64,000 nucleotides of DNA from PLOWO2-12-38-17 sp963709355. Its GTDB lineage: Bacteria; Planctomycetota; Brocadiia; Brocadiales; Brocadiaceae. The DNA lies in NCBI GenBank assembly GCA_963709355.1, contig CAVPVY010000005.1, forward strand, positions 682,001 through 746,000, written 5' to 3'. A program made the position numbers and the translations under genes. A model generated the notes under the pieces. It was not told the origin of the DNA. It saw only the letters and a program-made list of their open reading frames with translations, and ran no database searches. This document shows positions 35,184 to 43,641 of the stretch, piece after piece (positions within the stretch are counted from its first letter, which is position 1; each line of letters opens with the position of its first letter).

Positions 35184-36260
35184 CTAAAGTAATACAAAAC
35201 TAAAGATTGCCAGCATGGCTGCAATTACCCAGAATCTGATAGTAATTTTCGTTTCTGACCATCCAATAAATTGAAAGTGATGGTGTAACGGAGCGCAGCG
35301 AAAAACTCTTTTCTTTGTAATTTTATAATATAGCCTCTGAATAAGCACAGAAGTTGCTTCAGCAATAAAAACTCCACATAAAACAACCATAAGTACCTCA
35401 TGTTTTACAATTATTGCAAGTAATCCAAATATTCCTCCAAGTGCAAGAGAACCAGTGTCACCCATAAATACTTTTGCAGGGAAGCAGTTGTACCATAAAA
35501 ATCCCAGACTTCCACCTACAGTTGCAGCGCAGAAAACACTCAATTCTCCACTGCCAGGGACATAAGGAATCTTCAAATAATTGCTGAAATCTACACTACC
35601 GGTAATATATGCAACAACCGCAAAGGCGCATCCTGCGAGGGTGCTGCATCCTATCGCTAACCCATCCAAACCATCTGTGAGATTAACCGCATTTGACATT
35701 CCAACTATTAAAAGGGTAACAACTATAATATAGAATGGTCCTAAGTCTATTGTTGTATCTTTTATGAAAGGGAGAATAAGTTGTGTACCCCATGTAAATT
35801 TTTTAAAATGGAAAAACAAAATCAATCCGAGTATAAGTCCCAGGGCTGATTGAAACAATAGCTTTGATACATCGCTTAATCCGGCAGCATTCTTTTGTGT
35901 AAGTTTTATATAGTCATCAATAAACCCGAGCGCTCCAAGCCATATCATTGCAAACAACAACAAGAGTATATAACCATTATAAATATCACACCAGAGTAGT
36001 GTAGCAACAAGGATAGAAACGATAAAAGCAACACCACCCATTGTCGGTGTATCCTTTTTAGTAGAATGCATGTGCCGTAGTTCGTCAGAATCAGTTTTTG
36101 ATGTATCTTCACCAACTTTTAATGACAATAGCTTTCTTATAAACCATTTACCAAAAAAAATACTAATAAAGAATGCAGTGAAAGCAGCTAGGCAAGAACG
36201 GTAAGACATATATTTTAAAAATTCTAAATCACCTATTGAAGAAAACCAACTGTATAGCAA
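35184..36260 (-). CDS. mraY: MraY: phospho-MurNAc-pentapeptide translocase
   Basis: Transfers phospho-MurNAc-pentapeptide to undecaprenyl phosphate, making lipid I. The 358-residue polytopic protein has about ten membrane helices and the key cytoplasmic motifs HSTKKDTPTMGGVAFI, GFIDDYIKL (two Asp that bind magnesium), MSNAVNLTDGLDGLAIG, FMGDTGSLALGG and the HHHF motif LHHHFQFIGW. It sits between murF and ftsW as in most dcw clusters. Confidence 0.97.
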   Translation of the reverse strand: MLYSWFSSIGDLEFLKYMSYRSCLAAFTAFFISIFFGKWFIRKLLSLKVGEDTSKTDSDELRHMHSTKKDTPTMGGVAFIVSILVATLLWCDIYNGYILLLLFAMIWLGALGFIDDYIKLTQKNAAGLSDVSKLLFQSALGLILGLILFFHFKKFTWGTQLILPFIKDTTIDLGPFYIIVVTLLIVGMSNAVNLTDGLDGLAIGCSTLAGCAFAVVAYITGSVDFSNYLKIPYVPGSGELSVFCAATVGGSLGFLWYNCFPAKVFMGDTGSLALGGIFGLLAIIVKHEVLMVVLCGVFIAEATSVLIQRLYYKITKKRVFRCAPLHHHFQFIGWSETKITIRFWVIAAMLAIFSFVLL

Positions 36261-36301
36261 CTTTTGAACCTCGATAACTTTTATTTTGATGCTTTTTAGT
36301 A

Positions 36302-37714
36302 TTAATTGTTGTGATAGTTACAAGCTGTTTCTTGTTTTGGAAAGGATTCTTTAAACTTCTGGATAATATCTTCCATGTGCATTACTCTTGACCCTTTAAT
36401 TAATACAGTATCATTTTCTTTGAGCTTATTTATTTCGATAACTGATATTTCAGAAATATCGTTAAAGCTGACGATGTGGCTTCCTGGCATACCATGTGCT
36501 TTGGCTGCATTTGCAATTTCAATTGCATATTTTCCTACTGTCCACAGTATGTCTATGTTAAGTTGTGCAACCATTTTTCCGATTTCGCGATGTAATTGTG
36601 CAGATTCATTTCCAAGTTCTAGCATATCCCCGCATATAAATACTTTTCTACCGGTTGTGTCTGCATTGTAAAAATATTGTAGGGCGGCTCGCATAGATTC
36701 TGGATTTGCATTATATGCATCATTGATGATTGTAATATCTCCTGTACGTATATGCTCAATTCTCATAGACGGTAATTTAAATGTGGGGAAGGGGTTTTTT
36801 AACTTATCAGTATTGAGACCGAAAGCATGACAAACTGCAAGAGCCGCCAAGCTGTTATAAATATTATGATATCCTGCAATCGGAAGGCATATTTCTAGAT
36901 TTTTATTGATTGTAAAAGTGTGTCCTACCCCTTTTTTCTTTACATCCGTGCATCTAATTTGTGCACCATAATTGAAACCAAAGCTTATTGCTTTGCCTTT
37001 AAATTCACTAGCTATTCTTACACACCATGGATTGTCAAAATTATAAACAAATGCGCCATTTTTTCTGAGGCTTTCAAGTATTTCTCCTTTTGCCCTCATG
37101 ACACCTTCTATGCTTCCGAGACCTTCTAAATGAGTTTTTGATATATTTGTGATTACGGCAATATCAGGTGAGCCAATTTCAGATAATCTTCTAATTTCTC
37201 CGCGTGCATTTGTTCCCATTTCCAATACGCCATATTGATGTCTGTTTTCTATTTCGAATATCGTTAATGGTACCCCTATAAAATTGTTATAACTTTTTTG
37301 TGATCTTGCAGTGGGACCAAAATGAGCTAACAGGTGATATGTCATTTCCTTGGTGGTCGTTTTCCCATTGCTTCCTGTAATACCAACAATCTTTACATTT
37401 AATTTCTGGCGATAGTATTTGGCAAGGTCTCCTAACGCAATCTTGGTATCTCTTACTTGAATTAACAGGGAGTTACTATATACCGACCCTAATTCGATTC
37501 TGGATGATACAACTGCTCCTATGGCACCAGCATTCAAAGCCTCTGAAACAAACCGGTGGCCGTCATGACTATCGCCTATGATTGCAAAAAATAAATCACC
37601 GGGTTTAGTTGCCCGGCTGTCTGTGGATATGCCTTTTACATTTTTGTTTTTACCGTAAGTTATTATCTGCCCGCTAATAGATTTAATAACTTCTTCTATT
37701 GATAAGATTTCCAT
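36302..37714 (-). CDS. murF: UDP-MurNAc-tripeptide D-Ala-D-Ala ligase
   Basis: Adds D-Ala-D-Ala to the UDP-MurNAc-tripeptide to finish the cytoplasmic precursor. The 470-residue protein contains an N-terminal domain with GISTDSRATKPGDLFFAI, the P-loop VGITGSNGKTTTKEMTYHLL, FEMGTN-like VLEMGTNARGEI, the ISKTHLEGLGS magnesium loop and the C-terminal INDAYNANPESMRAAL. Gap to murE is 15 bases, and it is followed by mraY. The substrate peptide would carry meso-DAP if the murE call is right. Confidence 0.97.
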   Translation of the reverse strand: MEILSIEEVIKSISGQIITYGKNKNVKGISTDSRATKPGDLFFAIIGDSHDGHRFVSEALNAGAIGAVVSSRIELGSVYSNSLLIQVRDTKIALGDLAKYYRQKLNVKIVGITGSNGKTTTKEMTYHLLAHFGPTARSQKSYNNFIGVPLTIFEIENRHQYGVLEMGTNARGEIRRLSEIGSPDIAVITNISKTHLEGLGSIEGVMRAKGEILESLRKNGAFVYNFDNPWCVRIASEFKGKAISFGFNYGAQIRCTDVKKKGVGHTFTINKNLEICLPIAGYHNIYNSLAALAVCHAFGLNTDKLKNPFPTFKLPSMRIEHIRTGDITIINDAYNANPESMRAALQYFYNADTTGRKVFICGDMLELGNESAQLHREIGKMVAQLNIDILWTVGKYAIEIANAAKAHGMPGSHIVSFNDISEISVIEINKLKENDTVLIKGSRVMHMEDIIQKFKESFPKQETACNYHNN

Positions 37715-37729
37715 TTTTATATAAATTTC

Positions 37730-39199
37730 TTAATAACTTTGTACTAAAGCACTTCCTAAAAATTGTTTTACGACTTCACGGTCGTCAAAAGTATACCTTT
37801 TATTCTTTGTAATTTGATATTTTTCATGTCCCTTCCCTGCAATTATTAAAGTATCTCCCTTTTTGGCTTCGGCAATAGCCTCTTCAATGGCAACTTTTCT
37901 ATCTGGTTGTATCCGAAAAGAGGCATCCTTTTTAATACCCTTTTGAATTTCATGTATAATACAAAGAGGGTCTTCTGAACGAGGATTATCGTTTGTTATC
38001 CAGAAAAGGTCAGAATATTTTTCTGCTATATATCCCATTTTTGGTCTTTTCTTCCTATCCCTATCTCCACCACATCCAAAAACAAGGATAATACGTCCTT
38101 TTGTTATTTCACGAAGTGTGATGAGAATCACCTGTAACGCCTGATGTGTATGTGCAAAGTCTATGTAAATATCAAAATTCTGTCCGTAGTTAATTTTTTC
38201 CAGTCGGCCGGGTACAGCACTCAACGATTCTATACCTTTTTTTACATCTTCAATTTTAAAACCAAGCGATAGTCCATTTGCTGCTGCAGCAAGGGCATTA
38301 TATGTGTTGTGCTTTCCAACCAACTTCAGGTCAATAATTTCCTTGCCCCATGGAGAATTAAGCAAGAATTTTGTTGCGCAAGCACTTACATTTAATATTT
38401 CTGCTATTACATCTGCTTCTTTGCGTTTTATTCCATACCAGATTACTTTTGATTTAGTACACTCTGCGAAATATTTGCTTGCATTATGATCTGCGTTTAA
38501 TATTGTGAATGCATTTTGTTCGAGTTTATTTACGAGCTTAATCTTTTCTGCTCTATAATTAGTAATATTTTCATGATAATCGAGATGTTCTGCTGATAAA
38601 TTCGTGAATATTATAGAATCAAACCTTACACCATCTAACCTATGTTGTGAAATGGCATGAGATGATGCTTCTATTACAGCATGTCTTATATTAGACTTGA
38701 GCATTTCAGAAAGATAATTCATAATATCAACAGACTCTGGAGTTGTTTCTTGTGCAGGTATTCTCCTATTGCCAATTTGATATTGAATTGTACCAATCAA
38801 TCCTGCTTCATAACCTGAAGCTTCAATAATTGATTTTGTAAAGTATGAAGTAGTTGTTTTCCCATTTGTTCCAGTGATGCCTGTTATTGTCATTTTTGAA
38901 GAAGGGTCTCCAAAGAATTGTCTACTCATAAACGCAAGTGCCAAGCGTGTATTGTTTACAATAATTTGGGGAACTTTTTTTGGGGTCTCTACTCTTCTTT
39001 CTGAGACAATTGCAACGGCCCCTTCTTCTATAGACGAATTTACAAAATCATGCCCGTCAAGTTTGTAGCCTTTAATTGCGACAAATATATAATCTGCTTT
39101 TACATTGCGCGAATCATGTGTGATTCCACATATTTCCTTTTCTATAAAGTCAAAGGTATTATATTTATTTAAATAAGAGCATAGCGCACTTAATTTCAT
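37730..39199 (-). CDS. murE: UDP-MurNAc-L-Ala-D-Glu meso-DAP ligase
   Basis: Adds the third amino acid of the stem peptide. The 489-residue protein has GITHDSRNVKADYIFVAI, the P-loop ITGITGTNGKTTTSYFTKS, the carbamylated-lysine region and the C-terminal motif TNDNPRSEDP. The DNPR signature marks the meso-diaminopimelate type, as opposed to lysine-specific MurE. So the wall would carry meso-DAP. The start is 6 bases after the small unknown gene on the same strand. Confidence 0.97.
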   Translation of the reverse strand: MKLSALCSYLNKYNTFDFIEKEICGITHDSRNVKADYIFVAIKGYKLDGHDFVNSSIEEGAVAIVSERRVETPKKVPQIIVNNTRLALAFMSRQFFGDPSSKMTITGITGTNGKTTTSYFTKSIIEASGYEAGLIGTIQYQIGNRRIPAQETTPESVDIMNYLSEMLKSNIRHAVIEASSHAISQHRLDGVRFDSIIFTNLSAEHLDYHENITNYRAEKIKLVNKLEQNAFTILNADHNASKYFAECTKSKVIWYGIKRKEADVIAEILNVSACATKFLLNSPWGKEIIDLKLVGKHNTYNALAAAANGLSLGFKIEDVKKGIESLSAVPGRLEKINYGQNFDIYIDFAHTHQALQVILITLREITKGRIILVFGCGGDRDRKKRPKMGYIAEKYSDLFWITNDNPRSEDPLCIIHEIQKGIKKDASFRIQPDRKVAIEEAIAEAKKGDTLIIAGKGHEKYQITKNKRYTFDDREVVKQFLGSALVQSY

Positions 39200-39205
39200 A
39201 TATGG

Positions 39206-39484
39206 TTATAAAGATTTTTTTAAAATTATCTCTTCCAATTTCATTGGGGAATAATTTATTTTTAACGTTGCATCATATTGCTGGATTTGTGTTCTTTCTG
39301 GCATGGTAATCTGTTCGTAAAAATGTTTTGTTCTATCAATCTTATCTATTTCTTCAGCATATTCTTTTAAAAGCCTGTTTAAAGTTTCCTTATGGTTTGT
39401 TCTTGCTAATTCCATGTCCTTATCCGTTGCATATAAACCATACCATAATATGAAGTTTTGTTTTTCAATTTCTTTATGTGTCAT
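39206..39484 (-). CDS. Unrecognised small helical protein between ftsI and murE
   Basis: A 92-residue soluble protein. The start at 39484 (MTHKEIEKQNFILWYGLY) has GGAG about 8 bases upstream; a longer in-frame start at 39514 has none. It is predicted mainly helical, with an acidic/basic coiled-coil-like stretch (LLKEYAEEIDKIDRTKHFYE). The sequence has no cysteine pair, membrane helix or known domain. It is tightly packed in the wall cluster, 6 bases ahead of murE and about 110 bases after ftsI, so it is very likely cotranscribed with the division genes. No standard dcw gene has this size and position. Function unknown. Confidence 0.75.
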   Translation of the reverse strand: MTHKEIEKQNFILWYGLYATDKDMELARTNHKETLNRLLKEYAEEIDKIDRTKHFYEQITMPERTQIQQYDATLKINYSPMKLEEIILKKSL

Positions 39485-39595
39485 TTTTATACTCCGATGA
39501 TAAAGAAAGAACATAAGAATTTGTCTATATATTAACTATTATTTCAAGTTGTTGAAATAATCTTTTTACCTCCTTTTTAAATATAAAATAAGATT

Positions 39596-41315
39596 TTACA
39601 TGGTCGTTTGGAATTTTGTAGGTTCTATGCCTAAATAGAGTAACGAGCGCCTGATAATTTCTCTAACGACTGGTGCAGAGACTGTGCCTCCATAATATGC
39701 ACCATTTGTAGGTTCATTAATCATTACTAAAACACATATACGGGGGTTTTCTGCGGGTGCATAAGCAATAAATGAGCCAATATATTTATCATGCGAATAC
39801 CTGCCTCCGCTATCCTGAACTTTTTGTGAAGTGCCAGTTTTGCCTGCTACATCGTATTCCAGGAGGTTTGCATTTTTTCCAGTGCCACCTGTAACAACCT
39901 TTTTAAGTATAGGATTCATTATGTTGCGTGCTACATTTTCATCAATTACTCGCTTGCTTTTATGTGAGCTGTTTAAGTCTTTTTTTATAGTTTCACCATC
40001 TATTCCAATTATTGCTTCTACAATCTGTGGTTTTTGTAAGAGGCCACCATTTGGAATGCTACAAAAAGCAGTAATAAACTGCAGCGGTGTAACAGCTAAT
40101 TCATGCCCGATGGATACAGATGCAAGAGAATATTTTGACCATTGTTTTAAAGGACGGAAGGTACCGTTAATTTCACCTGGTAATTCAATACCAGTCTTTT
40201 CTCCAAAATTAAATTGTCTAAGATGATGATACATCTTTTCGTTCCCCATAAGCATTCCGAGTTTAGACATTCCTATATTACTTGAATAGGCAATAATTTC
40301 AGATACTGTAAGATTACCATGACCGCCATGCGTATCGTGGAGGATTCTACCGTTTATTTCGTAGGCACCATTATTACAAAATAGTACATCGTTGGGTTTC
40401 ATAATGCCTTGTTCGAATATACCTACTATTACAATCGGTTTCATTAATGATCCGGGTTCATAACAATCAGTAATAGCCAGATTTCTTCTATTGTTAACTG
40501 GATATTTTTTGAAATGATTTAGGTCATATGTAGGATAGTTAGCAATGGCAAGAACCTCAAATGTCGTTGGATCCATTACAATTGCTGTTGCTGACGATGG
40601 TTCCCATTTCCTATAAGCAATTTCAAGCTCTTCTTCAGTAATACGTTGAATATTGGCGTCAATTGTTAATCTAATATTGTTCCCGTGTTTTGGGGACTGT
40701 ATTTTTGTGTCAGGTGTGATAATTTGGCGTTGTAATGCATCGCGATTTACAAATTTATATCCAGACACACCGGATAATTCTTTATCGAAATAAAGCTCAA
40801 TACCTTCCAGGCCTTTTTCGTCAATATTTGTAAATCCTATAACGTGACTTGCTAATTGACCATTGCGATAGAAACGATGATATTCGTGTTGAGTGTAAAT
40901 TCCCTTCAAAGACAATTTTTTAACCGCTTCAAGCTCTTCGTCGCTGAACTTTTCTTTTAAGCCAGACAAAGCGCTTGTTTTTATTATTTAATTTGGAGAT
41001 CTTTGATGAATTGAGTTTTAGAATTTTGTTTAAAGGGCGTGTGGTATAGTTGACATCATCAATTTCGGCTGGGTTTGCATAAATAGAACCTACTTGTAAA
41101 GACTCGGCGAGCGTACTACCATTTCTATCAAGAATCATGCCTCTTCTGGCAGGCAATGAGACCTTTTTATACTGTTGTATTCTAGCACGTTTAGTGAATT
41201 CATCATGTTCAATTAGTTGAATGCGTCCTATACGAACTGCGATTGCGATGAACGCTATAATAAAAGCAAAGCCAATTATATTCGCCCAGAATCTATGTTT
41301 TTTTAAAGGGGTCAT
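39596..41315 (-). pseudogene. ftsI: FtsI/PBP class B transpeptidase, split by one extra base (frameshift or sequencing error)
   Basis: The division-specific transpeptidase that crosslinks septal peptidoglycan. The N-terminal frame (41315 to 40929, membrane helix and PBP dimerisation start) and the C-terminal frame (to 39596, with SLMK, SSN and KTGT active-site motifs) are joined by a single-base excess: 1720 bases, one more than a multiple of three. Dropping one A in the AGAAAAG run near 40947-40962 restores FVWLKRKFSDEELEAV, which reads as a normal PBP2/FtsI. All catalytic motifs are present: EPGSLMKPI, YSSNIGM, AGKTGTSQK. So either the gene is broken or the base is an error. It starts about 210 bases after ftsL. 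Confidence 0.85.
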
Positions 41316-41350
41316 TTTGCTATTTATAAAAATAAATTAAAATATTTTTA

Positions 41351-41395
41351 CGGACGCTTTCGAGACTAGATTATTATCCGTCCCGAAAGCGTCCG
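41351..41395. repeat. Perfect 12-bp inverted repeat between ftsL and ftsI
   Basis: CGGACGCTTTCG at 41351-41362 and CGAAAGCGTCCG at 41384-41395 form a perfect 12-bp stem with a 21-base loop in the 210-base gap between ftsL and ftsI. It is GC-rich in an AT-rich gap and has no T-run on either strand, so it looks like a dispersed palindromic element or an mRNA-processing hairpin rather than a simple terminator. Confidence 0.7.
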
Positions 41396-41525
41396 GGAGG
41401 AGGGCTGTTGTATTTATTTCTAAAATTTCTTAGTTATAAGTAATCAGGCCGATTAAATAAGGTCTGGTTTATTTATTATAATTCAAGAGTAATTATTTAG
41501 TTATGCAATGAGCAACAGTTCAGGT

Positions 41526-41858
41526 TTAATTTTTTTGTGTATACAGGTCTTTAATAAAATTGGTATCAGTTGCCTTTATTACATTGTCTTTGAACTTTTG
41601 TCCCAAGAGAATAATGCCAGTTCTTTCCTCTTGGATTGTGATTGGTAATTTTAAAGACTGTACTTTAATGGCAATAATCTCTGGTTTCTTAAGACGACTT
41701 ACTTTGTAATTTAATATTTTGTTTTTTTCTTCAAGTTCCGCATAATTCTTTTGTAATTTGGCTATTTGGTATCCTACCTCTAATGTTTTGTTTTTTTCCA
41801 GAGCCACAAACATTGCCATTGCTATAGTTATAATGAATATCAATATTATTCTTGACAT
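41526..41858 (-). CDS. ftsL: FtsL-like cell division protein
   Basis: A 110-residue bitopic protein: short cytoplasmic head, one membrane helix (about residues 2-19, SRIILIFIITIAMAMFVAL) and a leucine-zipper-like coiled coil (VGYQIAKLQKNYAELEEKNKILNYKVSRL). This is the FtsL plan; it joins FtsQ and FtsB in the divisome. The start at 41858 leaves 7 bases after rsmH; a longer frame would overlap rsmH by 32 bases. The name depends on position between rsmH and ftsI as well as on architecture, since the sequence is poorly conserved. Confidence 0.75.
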   Translation of the reverse strand: MSRIILIFIITIAMAMFVALEKNKTLEVGYQIAKLQKNYAELEEKNKILNYKVSRLKKPEIIAIKVQSLKLPITIQEERTGIILLGQKFKDNVIKATDTNFIKDLYTQKN

Positions 41859-41865
41859 GCCCACA

Positions 41866-42765
41866 TCAGATCCTTTCAGCAGACCGTAATTTAGCACTCC
41901 TACACCTTATATTACTTTTTATTTCAGATTTACCGGGAGTGATTGGTTTCTTGGTAATTATCCTGAATAGATTTTGTTTGGTCGATTCGGTGAAGATATT
42001 TTTTACAATCCTGTCTTCAAGGGAATGGAAACTTATTATTACAATACGAGCGCCTGTATGCATATAATTATGAATTTTATCCAGGAAAATCTCCAGGTTT
42101 TCTAGTTCTTCATTAACCGCAATTCTTAATGCCTGGAACACCTTTGTTGCAGGATGTATTTTGCCCTTACCTTTTGAAACAGCATGTTCAACAATAGCCG
42201 CCAAGTGTGTTGTCGAGGTAATACCAAATTTCCTTTCTTCATTTATTATGGCGGTTGCAATCCTTTTTGCCAATCGCTCTTCTCCGTATGTTCTTAATAA
42301 TTTCTCCAGTTCCTGTTTAGAAAGCTTCTTTATCAACTTCTTTGCAGTTATTCCATTTGCCCTGTCCATTCTCATATCGAGAGGTCCGTTTTTGTAAAAA
42401 CTGAATCCACGGTCTGCTCGGTCGAGTTGCATGGAAGACGCCCCAAGATCGAGCAGTACACCGTTAACTCTGTTTATGCCTGCCTGGCGCAGGACTTCAT
42501 CAATATCTGAATAGTTTGCATGATAAAGTCTAAAAATACCGCCTGTATTAGATAGGTTTTGTTTGGCTATTTGTAAAATTTCCATATCTTTATCAATACC
42601 GATTAATAGTCCATCAGATTTTATTTTATCAATGATTTTCGTTGCGTGACCTCCGCTTCCTACAGTACAATCAACAATTGTATATCCTTGTTGTAATTTT
42701 AAGTAATACAATACCTCCTCAACCATTACAGGTTTGTGAGGAAAATTATTTAAATTATCGCTCAT
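41866..42765 (-). CDS. rsmH: 16S rRNA (cytosine-1402-N4) methyltransferase RsmH
   Basis: Methylates C1402 of 16S rRNA in the ribosomal P site using SAM. The 299-residue protein starts with HKPVMVEEVLYYL, then the SAM-binding VDCTVGSGGHATKI, LLDLGASSMQLDRADRGFSF, LDMRMD, and the C-terminal FQALRIAVNEELENLE and ISFHSLEDRIVK. It is the second gene of the dcw cluster, after mraZ, as in most bacteria. Confidence 0.97.
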   Translation of the reverse strand: MSDNLNNFPHKPVMVEEVLYYLKLQQGYTIVDCTVGSGGHATKIIDKIKSDGLLIGIDKDMEILQIAKQNLSNTGGIFRLYHANYSDIDEVLRQAGINRVNGVLLDLGASSMQLDRADRGFSFYKNGPLDMRMDRANGITAKKLIKKLSKQELEKLLRTYGEERLAKRIATAIINEERKFGITSTTHLAAIVEHAVSKGKGKIHPATKVFQALRIAVNEELENLEIFLDKIHNYMHTGARIVIISFHSLEDRIVKNIFTESTKQNLFRIITKKPITPGKSEIKSNIRCRSAKLRSAERI

Positions 42766-42818
42766 TTAGATTCATAAAAAGAAATATCTTTATACCTTAT
42801 TTCAATGGTAGTAATATT

Positions 42819-43259
42819 TTATTTGAAAAGATCCTCCGCTATTTTTTCGTATTCTTTATTATGTTCAGACTCGAAGTTTTTCCATCTGGTTTCATCCCAG
42901 ATCTCAATACGATTGCTTACACCTACGATAACAGCTTTTTTTTGAATTTTTGCAATATCTTTTAAATTTTGTGAGATCAATATACGTCCCTGCGAATCAT
43001 AATCTGGTATTTCTTGTGCTTTTGAAAAAAAAAGGCGCTGGAATTGACGCGCCTTTTCATTTGTAAAAGGAAGCTGGTTAATCTGTTGAACTATATTCTG
43101 CCATTCTTTTGGAGTATACATGAATAGACAAACATCAAGCCCTATTGTTATAAAGAATCCTTTCCCATCTATTTTAGTATTAACCTTATCACGAATATCA
43201 GAAGGTATGGCCAATCTATTCTTTTCATCAATTGTATGATGGTATTCACCAGTGAACAT
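42819..43259 (-). CDS. mraZ: MraZ transcriptional regulator of the dcw cluster
   Basis: A 146-residue DNA-binding protein with two AbrB-like MraZ halves (MFTGEYHHTIDEKNRLAIPSDIRD at the start; EIPDYDSQGRILISQNLKD later). The true start is the ATG at 43259 (MFTGEYHH); an upstream GTG at 43283 adds residues not seen in the family. MraZ represses its own operon by binding direct repeats. Three AGTGG repeats, one every ten bases, lie directly upstream. It is the first gene of the dcw cluster and should therefore control it. Confidence 0.95.
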   Translation of the reverse strand: MFTGEYHHTIDEKNRLAIPSDIRDKVNTKIDGKGFFITIGLDVCLFMYTPKEWQNIVQQINQLPFTNEKARQFQRLFFSKAQEIPDYDSQGRILISQNLKDIAKIQKKAVIVGVSNRIEIWDETRWKNFESEHNKEYEKIAEDLFK

Positions 43260-43269
43260 TTTGTTATCC

Positions 43270-43294
43270 CCACTTCTCACCACTTTGTACCACT
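43270..43294 (-). promoter_or_regulatory. Three direct repeats matching an MraZ box
   Basis: AGTGG occurs at 43290-43294, 43280-43284 and 43270-43274 on the minus strand, an exact 10-bp period (one helical turn). The innermost repeat runs into the GGGGAT before the mraZ start, so binding there could also block translation initiation. MraZ proteins are known to bind spaced short direct repeats upstream of their own gene; the pattern and place agree. Confidence 0.7.
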
Positions 43295-43304
43295 AATGAC
43301 TAAG

Positions 43305-43332
43305 ACAATAAACCTTTTTATAGATTTGTCAA
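43305..43332 (-). promoter_or_regulatory. Candidate sigma70 promoter of mraZ and the dcw cluster
   Basis: TTGACA (43327-43332) and TATTGT (43305-43310) on the minus strand are separated by 16 bases. A start site about 7 bases downstream would put the MraZ repeats at and just after the start of transcription. The remaining 43333-43641 sequence up to queA shows no gene. Confidence 0.5.
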
Positions 43333-43641
43333 GCGTTATTTTTCTGTTTTCGGTATGTAATTTATGCGGTTTAATTAGGTATTCAAAGAGTTGTACTTTT
43401 TATTTTATTCACTACTATATATGGTGTCTTTTTTAACTTAGAGACTTTAAAAAAAATTTAAAAATAATTTGTTTAGAATTTCTTCTAATGTGTTTCTTGT
43501 TTATACAAAGCAGAAATGATGGGGAAATATTCTTTTTAAAGTTTAGCATAAGCGTTTGAAATGTTTTGTAAAATATATAAATGGAAAAGATGTTTTAACG
43601 TGTAAGTTTAATTTATTTGGTATAAATCTATGGAATTTAAT

